NCBI GenBank assembly: GCA_902783615.1 | Contig: CACZRQ010000227.1 | Span: forward strand, 1 to 10,181 | Length of the DNA: 10,181 nucleotides | Origin: an uncultured Bacteroidales bacterium | Lineage (GTDB): Bacteria > Bacteroidota > Bacteroidia > Bacteroidales > Bacteroidaceae | Direction: 5' to 3' | Shown: one piece after another, positions 1-6,595 of the stretch | Numbering within the stretch: the stretch's first letter is position 1 | Layout of the letters: each line of letters begins with the position of its first letter | Translations under genes and position numbers: made by a program | The notes under the pieces: generated by a model | What the model saw: only the letters and a program-made list of their open reading frames with translations | The model's database searches: none | What the model was told of the DNA's origin: nothing

Positions 1-756
1 AAGGCTAAGTTTGCAGGCGTTAAGCCAGGCGAAAGCGTGATCTTCAACCCCAACAAGGCTTGGGAGGGCAATGCACCTGAATTAGCTTCTCTGCTGAAGA
101 TGGATCGTGAAAAAGCTGTAGAGGTGACTTCAGATTTCAGCTATCAGGTAGAGGAAATCACTCGTTACATGCCAGGTAAGATGGATCAGGAGTTGTTCGA
201 CCAGGTGTTTGGCAAAGACGTGGTGAAGAGCGAAGAAGAATTCAAGCAGAAAGTGCGCGAGATCATCGCTAATCAGTTCAAGTCAAACAGCGACTTCAAG
301 TTCCTGTTGGATGCCCGCAAGCATATCATGGAAAAGGTGGGCAAACTGGAGTTCTCCGAGAAGTTGATGAAGCGCATCATGAAGACCAACAACCCAGACA
401 AGGACGAGAAGTTTGTGGACGAGAACTATGACGGCAGCATCGAGGTACTGAGCTGGCAATTGGTTCGCGACGTGCTTTTGTCACAAACTGGCGTGAAGGT
501 TGAGCAGAACGACATCATGGAGGAAGCTAAGGCTGCCACCCGTGCTCAGTTTGCTCAGTATGGCATGTTGAACATTCCTGAAGATATGGTGAACAACTAT
601 GCTGCTGAGATGCTGAAGAAGCGCGAAACCGTTGACAATCTGGTTGAACGCGTTATCGACACCAAGCTCGCTGAGGTGTTGAAACAGAAGGTTACTTTGG
701 AGCATCAGGACATCTCTGCCGAGGATTTTGGCAAGATGATGCAGCCAGAGGCTTGA
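1..756 (+). CDS. tig: Trigger factor, C-terminal part (start lies outside the window)
   Basis: Ribosome-associated chaperone that holds nascent chains as they leave the exit tunnel. The frame is open from base 1, so the gene begins upstream; 251 residues are visible. A GTG at 37 is in frame but internal, since coding sequence continues to the window edge. Residues 1 to about 55 look like the end of the middle (FKBP-like) domain, which in this phylum is degenerate compared with E. coli. From about residue 68 (MDQELFDQVFG, matching the E. coli ELTAEFIKRFG region) the sequence is the charged, helical C-terminal substrate-cradling domain, rich in Lys and Glu. The ribosome-binding N-terminal domain is not in the window. 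The gene ends in tandem stops (TGATGA) followed by a hairpin terminator. Its position just before clpP-clpX matches the order found in many bacteria and supports the call. Confidence 0.93.
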   Translation, partial: KAKFAGVKPGESVIFNPNKAWEGNAPELASLLKMDREKAVEVTSDFSYQVEEITRYMPGKMDQELFDQVFGKDVVKSEEEFKQKVREIIANQFKSNSDFKFLLDARKHIMEKVGKLEFSEKLMKRIMKTNNPDKDEKFVDENYDGSIEVLSWQLVRDVLLSQTGVKVEQNDIMEEAKAATRAQFAQYGMLNIPEDMVNNYAAEMLKKRETVDNLVERVIDTKLAEVLKQKVTLEHQDISAEDFGKMMQPEA

Positions 757-788
757 TGAATTTTTGAACTATCTATCATATTTTTTGA

Positions 789-831
789 AAAAACACGTGG
801 TTTACGTTTGGTAATACCACGTGTTTTTCTT
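789..831 (+). terminator. Rho-independent terminator of tig
   Basis: A perfect 13-bp inverted repeat has arms at 789-801 and 816-828 (AAAAACACGTGGT and its complement) around a 14-nt loop. The 3' arm ends in five T and runs into a T-rich stretch (CTTTATTTT). It begins 33 nt after the tig stop. The A-rich 5' arm makes it potentially bidirectional, but no minus-strand gene ends here. It separates tig transcription from clpPX unless read-through occurs. Confidence 0.85.
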
Positions 832-838
832 TATTTTG
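807..838 (+). promoter_or_regulatory. Candidate clpP promoter (Bacteroidetes type)
   Basis: TTTG at 807-810 could be the -33 element and TATTTTG at 832-838 an imperfect -7 element (one base short of TAnnTTTG), with 21 nt between them. The -33 candidate lies in the loop of the tig terminator, so terminator and promoter would overlap. The predicted start would leave a leader of roughly 15-25 nt before clpP. The imperfect -7 box keeps confidence low. Confidence 0.35.
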
Positions 839-860
839 CATTTGATTAAAATTATTGTTT

Positions 861-1538
861 ATGGTTATGATGAAAGACGATTTTAGAAAGTATGCAACCC
901 AACACTTGGGTATGAACGGTTTAGTGCTTGATGAAGTGATGAAAACCCAAGCCAATTACCTGAACCCTTACATCCTGGAGGAGCGTCAGCTGAACGTGAC
1001 GCAGCTGGATGTGTTCTCACGCTTGATGATGGACCGCATCATCTTCTTAGGTACTCAGATAGATGACTACACGGCAAACACCCTGCAGGCTCAACTGCTT
1101 TATCTCGACTCTGTAGATGCCGGCAAAGACATCTCCATCTATATTAACTCCCCTGGCGGTTCGGTATATGCCGGCTTGGGAATTTATGACACCATGCAGT
1201 TCATCAGCAGTCCGGTGGCCACCATCTGCACAGGTATGGCAGCCAGCATGGCAGCTGTGTTGTTGGTAGCTGGTGCCGAAGGCAAACGCTCTGCCCTAAC
1301 CCACTCGCGTGTAATGATTCATCAGCCCATGGGTGGTGCACAGGGTCAGGCATCCGACATCGAGATTACAGCTCGTGAAATCCAGAAGTTGAAGAAAGAA
1401 CTCTATACCATCATCGCTGAGCATTCTCACCAACCATACGATAAGGTTTGGGCAGACTCCGATCGCGACTATTGGATGACAGCACAGGAAGCAAAGGAAT
1501 ATGGAATGATTGACGAAGTGCTTATTAAGAAGAAGTAA
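861..1538 (+). CDS. clpP: ATP-dependent Clp protease proteolytic subunit ClpP
   Basis: Serine protease (family S14) that forms a double heptameric barrel and degrades proteins unfolded and fed in by ClpX; cytoplasmic. From ATG 861 the product has 225 residues. The catalytic triad is visible as Ser129 (TGMAASM), His154 (VMIHQPMGG) and Asp203 (SDRDYWM). SPGGSVYAG at 97-105 is the conserved oxyanion-side loop. Start choice: in-frame ATGs lie at 861, 867 and 870. Homologues as I recall them begin close to MDDFRKYATKHLG, which favours 867 or 870; 861 is given as the first ATG. A TTG at 855 is less likely. There is no clear Shine-Dalgarno, as is common in this phylum. There is no long N-terminal propeptide, but about 20-25 residues precede the first conserved block. 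The next gene, clpX, starts 2 nt after the stop, so the two are translated from one message. Confidence 0.97.
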   Translation: MVMMKDDFRKYATQHLGMNGLVLDEVMKTQANYLNPYILEERQLNVTQLDVFSRLMMDRIIFLGTQIDDYTANTLQAQLLYLDSVDAGKDISIYINSPGGSVYAGLGIYDTMQFISSPVATICTGMAASMAAVLLVAGAEGKRSALTHSRVMIHQPMGGAQGQASDIEITAREIQKLKKELYTIIAEHSHQPYDKVWADSDRDYWMTAQEAKEYGMIDEVLIKKK

Positions 1539-1540
1539 AG

Positions 1541-2776
1541 ATGGCTATAAGGACAACCAATAAATGTAGTTTCTGCGGAAGGACTGATAAAGATGTGCGC
1601 CTGATGATTACAGGCATCAATGCCTACATCTGCGACGAATGCGTGAAACGTGCCGGTGAGATTGTAAACGAAGCATTGGAAAGCACAGCTACAAGCAAGC
1701 TGGGCATCAACCTCAAGACGATGCCCAAGCCAAAAGAAATCAAGGATTTCCTCGACCAGTATGTGATAGGCCAAGACGAAGCGAAACGTTATCTCTCTGT
1801 GGCTGTGTATAACCACTATAAGCGTTTGTTGCAAAAAGCGGGAGATGACGAGGTAGAAATTGAAAAGTCGAATATCATCATGGTGGGTGCCACAGGTACG
1901 GGCAAGACTCTTCTGGCACGCACCATTGCCAAGTTCCTGAGTGTGCCCTTTACCATCGTGGATGCTACGGTGCTAACCGAGGCAGGTTATGTAGGCGAGG
2001 ACATCGAAAGCATCCTGACTCGCTTGTTGCAGGTGGCCGACTACGACGTGAAGGCTGCCGAACGAGGCATTGTGTTCATTGATGAGATTGATAAGATAGC
2101 CCGCAAGGGCGACAACCCTTCCATCACACGTGACGTGAGTGGTGAAGGTGTGCAGCAAGGCTTGCTCAAACTGTTGGAAGGCTCAATCGTAAATGTTCCT
2201 CCACAGGGAGGTCGCAAACACCCCGAGCAACGCATGATACCTGTCAACACTAAGAACATCCTGTTCATCTGCGGTGGTGCCTTCGATGGTATCGAGCGTA
2301 AGATTGCCCAGCGCCTGAACACCCATGTGGTGGGTTATCATTCAGTGGAGAACGCTGCCAAGATTGACAAGAACAACATGATGCAGTATATCGCCCCACA
2401 GGATCTCAAGGCCTTTGGTCTGATTCCAGAAATCATCGGACGTATGCCCATCCTCACCTATCTGAATCCGCTCGACAGGCAGGCTCTGCGTTCTATCCTG
2501 ACCGAGCCGAAGAACTCCATCGTGAAGCAGTACATCAAACTCTTCGAAATGGATGGTGTGAAATTGAGCTTCGACGAGGACGTGTTTGAGTATGTGGTGG
2601 ACAAGGCCATCGAGTTCAAGTTGGGTGCCCGTGGCTTGCGATCCATCGTCGAGACCATTATGATGGATACGATGTTCGACATACCATCGAGCAGGAAGAA
2701 GACATTCACTGTGACGCTCGATTATGCCAAGAGTCAGCTTGAAAAAGCCAACATTTCTCGTTTGCAGAACATCTAA
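1541..2776 (+). CDS. clpX: ATP-dependent Clp protease ATP-binding subunit ClpX
   Basis: Hexameric AAA+ unfoldase that recognises tagged proteins, unfolds them and threads them into ClpP. The 411-residue product is complete. The N-terminal zinc-binding domain has Cys9, Cys12, Cys31 and Cys34 (two CxxC pairs). Walker A is GATGTGKT at 116-123 and Walker B IVFIDE at 177-182. The pore loop GYVG is at 149-152 and the RKH substrate loop at 225-227. The arginine finger region is IIGR at 298-301, and sensor II is GARGLRS at 362-368. The ClpP-docking loop, IGF in E. coli, reads VGY at 264-266. The C-terminal tail after sensor II is short. The start at 1541 follows the clpP stop by 2 nt and is preceded by a purine-rich stretch at the end of clpP. 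It is encoded as a clpP-clpX operon. Confidence 0.98.
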   Translation: MAIRTTNKCSFCGRTDKDVRLMITGINAYICDECVKRAGEIVNEALESTATSKLGINLKTMPKPKEIKDFLDQYVIGQDEAKRYLSVAVYNHYKRLLQKAGDDEVEIEKSNIIMVGATGTGKTLLARTIAKFLSVPFTIVDATVLTEAGYVGEDIESILTRLLQVADYDVKAAERGIVFIDEIDKIARKGDNPSITRDVSGEGVQQGLLKLLEGSIVNVPPQGGRKHPEQRMIPVNTKNILFICGGAFDGIERKIAQRLNTHVVGYHSVENAAKIDKNNMMQYIAPQDLKAFGLIPEIIGRMPILTYLNPLDRQALRSILTEPKNSIVKQYIKLFEMDGVKLSFDEDVFEYVVDKAIEFKLGARGLRSIVETIMMDTMFDIPSSRKKTFTVTLDYAKSQLEKANISRLQNI

Positions 2777-2810
2777 AGGGGCGTTTTTACGCGCATAAAC
2801 CTATTTTTTA

Positions 2811-2840
2811 GCATAAACGATAAAAAAAAATCGCTTTTGC
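2811..2840 (+). other. Imperfect stem-loop with poly-A loop after clpX
   Basis: Arms 2811-2821 and 2830-2840 pair with two mismatches (core CGAT/ATCG) around a loop of eight A. It follows the clpX stop by 34 nt, but no T run follows the 3' arm, so it is a poor intrinsic terminator. Two copies of GCATAAAC (2793-2800 and 2811-2818) lie in the same stretch. A small GCGT/ACGC stem at 2781-2792 sits just before. Any of these may end or pause clpX transcription; none is convincing. Confidence 0.25.
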
Positions 2841-2841
2841 A

Positions 2842-2872
2842 TTTGATATTTTGCAAGTTGTTTATAACTTTG
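2842..2872 (+). promoter_or_regulatory. recQ promoter, consensus Bacteroidetes type
   Basis: TTTG at 2842-2845 (-33 element) is separated by 19 nt from TAACTTTG at 2865-2872, a perfect match to TAnnTTTG (-7 element). This is the spacing expected for the primary sigma factor of Bacteroides-type bacteria. Transcription should start near 2877-2880, giving a leader of about 47-50 nt before recQ. Thus recQ is probably transcribed separately from clpPX. Confidence 0.75.
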
Positions 2873-2877
2873 TTAGT

Positions 2878-2892
2878 GTGCCTACGAGGCAC
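2878..2892 (+). promoter_or_regulatory. Short perfect dyad at the predicted recQ transcription start
   Basis: GTGCCT (2878-2883) and AGGCAC (2887-2892) form a 6-bp perfect inverted repeat with a 3-nt spacer. It lies 5 nt after the -7 element, where transcription should begin. It could be a 5'-end mRNA hairpin or an operator for a repressor; the sequence does not say which. Confidence 0.35.
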
Positions 2893-2926
2893 CCCATAAC
2901 ATTAACCCCAAAAACAACCTAAGGCT

Positions 2927-5107
2927 ATGGCTGAGAAATACATTTTGACCGAAGAATTGAAGAGATATTTCGGCTTCGACACCTTCAAAGGAAACCAGGA
3001 AGCTATCATTGAAAACCTGCTGGCGGGCAACGATACTTTCGTGCTGATGCCTACTGGAGGTGGCAAATCCCTGTGTTACCAGTTGCCCTCACTCTTGATG
3101 GAGGGTACGGCCATTGTGATCTCTCCGCTCATCGCCCTGATGAAGAACCAAGTGGATGCCATGCGCAACTACAGCGAGGAAGACGGCATTGCCCATTTCA
3201 TCAATTCTTCATTGAACCGCACCGCCATCGAACAGGTGAAGGAGGACATCGTGAATGGCAAGACGAAGCTGCTCTATGTGGCTCCAGAATCGCTCACGAA
3301 GGAGGAGAATGTGGAGTTCCTCAAGACGGTGAAGATTTCGTTCTATGCCATCGATGAAGCTCACTGTATCTCTGAGTGGGGACACGATTTCCGTCCTGAG
3401 TACAGACGAATACGCCCCATCGTGAATCAAGTGGGCAAGGCTCCGCTCATCGCCCTGACTGCTACTGCCACGCCAAAGGTGCAACACGACATCCAGAAGA
3501 ATCTGGGTATGATGCACGCCAAGGTGTTCAAGTCGTCGTTCAACCGTCCAAACCTCTATTATGAGGTAAGGCCAAAGACCGATGATGTGGATAAGGACAT
3601 CATCAAATATATAAAAGGTAATCCTGAGAAATCGGGCATCATCTATTGCCTCAGCCGTAAGAAGGTGGAGGAACTGGCTGAAATCCTGGTGGCGAATGGC
3701 ATCAAGGCCAAGCCTTACCATGCTGGCATGGATAGTGTGACACGCACGGAAACACAGGATGACTTCCTGATGGAAAAGATAGATGTGATTGTGGCAACCA
3801 TTGCCTTTGGCATGGGCATCGACAAGCCCGATGTGCGATTTGTGATTCACTATGACATTCCCAAGAGCTTAGAGGGCTATTATCAGGAAACAGGCCGTGC
3901 CGGCCGTGATGGAGGCGAGGGTCAGTGCATCGCATTCTATAGCGAGAAAGACCTGCAGAAACTGGAGAAGTTCATGCAAGGCAAGCCTGTGGCTGAGCAG
4001 GAGATTGGCAAGCAACTGCTGCAGGAAACAGCTGCTTACGCCGAGTCATCGGTCTGCCGTCGCAAAACCCTGCTGCACTATTTTGGCGAGGAATACAAGG
4101 AAGCCAACTGCGGCAATTGCGACAACTGCTTGAATCCGAAGAAACAGGTGGAAGCTCAAGATTTATTGTGCACCGTGATTGATACGGTGTTTGCAGTGAA
4201 AGAGAATTTCAAACAAGACTATATTGTTGACATCATCAAAGGTAACGAAACCAACGAGGTGCTCGACCATCACCACGAAGACCTGGAAACTTTTGGCTCT
4301 GGTATGGGCGAGGAAGACCGTGTGTGGAACAACGTAATCCGTCAGGCACTCATCGATGGATACTTGAGCAAAGACGTTGAGAACTACGGCCTTATCAAGG
4401 TTACCTCGGCTGGTAAGAAGTTCTTGAAACACCCCAAATCGTTCAAGATTGTGGAAGAAGGCGATTTCGAGGAGGCGGAGGAAGAAGCTCCAATGCATGG
4501 AGGCGCATCGCTCGCGCTCGACCCCACACTGTTCAGCATGCTGAAAGACTTGCGCAAGAAGATGTCGAAGCAACTGAACTTGCCACCATACGTAATCTTC
4601 CAAGATCCATCGTTAGAGGCGATGGCCACCACTTATCCCGTCACCTTAGAGGAATTGCAGAACATTCCAGGTGTGGGAGCCGGCAAGGCGAAACGTTATG
4701 GCGAAGACTTCTGCAAGCTGATCAAGCGTCACTGCGAGGAGAACGAGATTGAACGTCCTGAAGACCTGCGTGTTCGCACGGTAGCCAACAAGTCAAAGTT
4801 GAAAGTGAGCATTATTCAAGCCATCGACAGACAGGTGGCTCTCGACGACATTGCCAGCTCTAAGGGCATGGAGTTCGACGAACTGCTCGACGAGGTGGAG
4901 GCCATCGTTTATTCTGGCACCAAGATCAACATCGACTATTTCCTGCGTGAAGTGGTGGACGAAGACCACATGCTCGACATCTACGACTACTTCCAGGAAT
5001 CGGAAACAGATGACTTGGAGGCGGCATTCGATGAGTTGGGAGAAGACTATACAGAAGAGGAAATCCGACTGGTTCGCATCAAGTTCATTAGCGAGATGGC
5101 GAATTAG
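2927..5107 (+). CDS. recQ: ATP-dependent DNA helicase RecQ
   Basis: Superfamily 2 3'-5' DNA helicase acting in recombination and repair of stalled forks; cytoplasmic. The product has 726 residues, longer than E. coli RecQ (about 610). Helicase domain 1 has Walker A (MPTGGGKS, Lys47), the DEAH box at 143-146 and the aromatic-rich loop HCISEWGHDF at 146-155. TATATP at 178-183 is motif III. Helicase domain 2 ends with motif VI, QETGRAGRDG at 320-329. The zinc site is Cys377, Cys395, Cys398 and Cys401, followed by the RQC winged-helix region to about 505. An acidic linker (about 509-521) precedes an HRDC domain (about 533-610). The last ~115 residues are an extension resembling the helix-turn-helix found at the C-terminus of some RecQ proteins, with a very acidic end. 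AAGG lies only 2 nt before the ATG, too close for a normal ribosome-binding site. Confidence 0.97.
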   Translation: MAEKYILTEELKRYFGFDTFKGNQEAIIENLLAGNDTFVLMPTGGGKSLCYQLPSLLMEGTAIVISPLIALMKNQVDAMRNYSEEDGIAHFINSSLNRTAIEQVKEDIVNGKTKLLYVAPESLTKEENVEFLKTVKISFYAIDEAHCISEWGHDFRPEYRRIRPIVNQVGKAPLIALTATATPKVQHDIQKNLGMMHAKVFKSSFNRPNLYYEVRPKTDDVDKDIIKYIKGNPEKSGIIYCLSRKKVEELAEILVANGIKAKPYHAGMDSVTRTETQDDFLMEKIDVIVATIAFGMGIDKPDVRFVIHYDIPKSLEGYYQETGRAGRDGGEGQCIAFYSEKDLQKLEKFMQGKPVAEQEIGKQLLQETAAYAESSVCRRKTLLHYFGEEYKEANCGNCDNCLNPKKQVEAQDLLCTVIDTVFAVKENFKQDYIVDIIKGNETNEVLDHHHEDLETFGSGMGEEDRVWNNVIRQALIDGYLSKDVENYGLIKVTSAGKKFLKHPKSFKIVEEGDFEEAEEEAPMHGGASLALDPTLFSMLKDLRKKMSKQLNLPPYVIFQDPSLEAMATTYPVTLEELQNIPGVGAGKAKRYGEDFCKLIKRHCEENEIERPEDLRVRTVANKSKLKVSIIQAIDRQVALDDIASSKGMEFDELLDEVEAIVYSGTKINIDYFLREVVDEDHMLDIYDYFQESETDDLEAAFDELGEDYTEEEIRLVRIKFISEMAN

Positions 5108-5119
5108 CATATAATAAAT

Positions 5120-5123
5120 AAGG
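5120..5123 (+). promoter_or_regulatory. Ribosome-binding site of the DUF1846 gene
   Basis: AAGG at 5120-5123 lies 8 nt before the ATG at 5132, in the 24-nt A-rich gap after recQ. A weak Shine-Dalgarno like this stands out because most genes here have none. It supports translation as an independent cistron of a recQ message, and it fixes the start. Confidence 0.4.
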
Positions 5124-5131
5124 TAAAAAAG

Positions 5132-6595
5132 ATGAAGATAGGTTTTGACAATGACAAGTATCTGAAGATACAGTCTGAGCATATCCGCGAGCGCATTGCG
5201 CAGTTCGACGGAAAACTCTATATGGAGCTGGGTGGCAAGCTGTTCGACGACCATCATGCATCACGCATCCTGCCTGGTTTCCAACCTGATAGCAAGTTGC
5301 GAATGTTGGCTCAGTTGCGCGACAGCATCGAAATCATCATCGTAATCAGTGCGGAAGACATTGAAAAAAACAAGATCCGTGCCGACTTGGGCATCACCTA
5401 CGATGAGGATGTGCTACGCCTGCGCGATGAGTTCATGAAGCGCGACTTCATGGTGGGATCGGTGGTCATCACCCACTACAATGGCCAGATGGCAGCCGAC
5501 CAGTTCAGCCACCGTCTGGAACGCATGGGCATCAAAACCTACATTCACTATCCCATTGAGGGCTACCCACATAACGTGGAGTTGATTGCCAGCGACGAGG
5601 GCTATGGCAAAAACGATTTTGTGGAGACCAGCAGAGAGTTGGTTATCGTCACGGCTCCTGGCCCTGGAAGCGGTAAGATGGCAGTATGTCTCAGTCAACT
5701 GTACAACGAGAACCGTCGTGGCAAACGAGCTGGCTATGCCAAGTTTGAGACATTCCCAGTATGGAACCTGCCGTTGAAACACCCCATCAACATTGCCTAT
5801 GAGGCTGCTACTGCTGACCTCAACGATGTGAACATGATCGACCCCTTCCATTTGGAAGCCTACGGCAAGATAGCCATCAATTACAATCGCGACATTGAAA
5901 TTTATCCTGTGCTGAACGCCTTGTTCGAAGGCATCTATGGCGAAAATCCTTACAAATCGCCCACCGACATGGGTGTCAATATGATAGGCTTCTGCATCAG
6001 TGATGATGAAGTGTGCTGTCAGGCTTCTCGCGATGAGATTATCCGCCGTTATTACACGGCTACGAATAAGTTGGCCGATGGTGCCTGCAACGAGAATGAG
6101 GTGAACAAGATCCGACTGCTTTTCAATCAGGCGAAGATTACCACAGCCGATCGTAAGATCACCGTAGCTGCCAACGAACGCAAGCAACTCACGGGTCAGC
6201 CTGCGTCAGCTATGGAGATGGAGGATGGTACCATCATCACCGCCAAGACCACCCAGCTGTTGGGGTGCAGTGCAGCCTTGATACTGAATGTCATCAAGCA
6301 TTTGGCGGGCATCAACCACGACGTGAAGCTCATCCCACAGAGCATGATCGAGCCTATCCAGAAGACAAAGATAGAATATTTGGGAGGCAACAACCCACGC
6401 CTGCATACTGATGAGGTGCTGGTAGCCCTGAGTGTTCTTTCGCAACACGACGACCAGTGTCGCCGTGCCTTAGAGCAGCTGCCCAAACTTCGTGGCTGCC
6501 AAGTGCACACCACCATTATGCTCGGCGAGGTGGACCGCAAGATCTTCAAGAAGCTCGGTTGCGACCTCACCTGCGACCCTATCAAAAAGAAATAA
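5132..6595 (+). CDS. DUF1846 (UPF0371) family protein of unknown function
   Basis: The 487-residue product matches the DUF1846/UPF0371 family as I know it, both in opening sequence (MKIGFDNDKYLKIQSEHI) and in length of about 490-500. No biochemical function that I can name is established. There is no signal peptide or membrane segment, so it should be cytoplasmic. A glycine-rich loop PGPGSGK at 176-182 follows a hydrophobic strand (ELVIVTA) and resembles a nucleotide-binding P-loop. It is preceded by a strand-turn pattern around 66-75 (IEIIIVISAED) and 108-114, suggesting an alpha/beta fold. The middle region has many conserved-looking His, Asp and Tyr residues (HPINIAYEAAT, MIDPFHLEAYG). The gene starts 24 nt after recQ on the same strand with no terminator between, so it is probably co-transcribed. 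Its 3' end overlaps the opposing GH30 gene by 14 nt. Confidence 0.88.
   Translation: MKIGFDNDKYLKIQSEHIRERIAQFDGKLYMELGGKLFDDHHASRILPGFQPDSKLRMLAQLRDSIEIIIVISAEDIEKNKIRADLGITYDEDVLRLRDEFMKRDFMVGSVVITHYNGQMAADQFSHRLERMGIKTYIHYPIEGYPHNVELIASDEGYGKNDFVETSRELVIVTAPGPGSGKMAVCLSQLYNENRRGKRAGYAKFETFPVWNLPLKHPINIAYEAATADLNDVNMIDPFHLEAYGKIAINYNRDIEIYPVLNALFEGIYGENPYKSPTDMGVNMIGFCISDDEVCCQASRDEIIRRYYTATNKLADGACNENEVNKIRLLFNQAKITTADRKITVAANERKQLTGQPASAMEMEDGTIITAKTTQLLGCSAALILNVIKHLAGINHDVKLIPQSMIEPIQKTKIEYLGGNNPRLHTDEVLVALSVLSQHDDQCRRALEQLPKLRGCQVHTTIMLGEVDRKIFKKLGCDLTCDPIKKK

Noticed and set aside
37..756. Trigger factor starting at GTG 37
   Set aside because: The frame is open to base 1 with sequence typical of the protein interior, so the true start lies upstream of the window.
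2781..2792. GCGT-TTTT-ACGC as a clpX terminator
   Set aside because: The stem has only 4 bp and no T tract follows directly, so it is too weak to call.
5414..6187. Long open frame (257 codons) on the minus strand inside the DUF1846 gene
   Set aside because: It is antisense to a recognised family protein, matches no family I know, and is explained by codon bias of the sense gene. Similar shadows at 3209-3850 (minus) and 6492-7328 (plus) were left out for the same reason.
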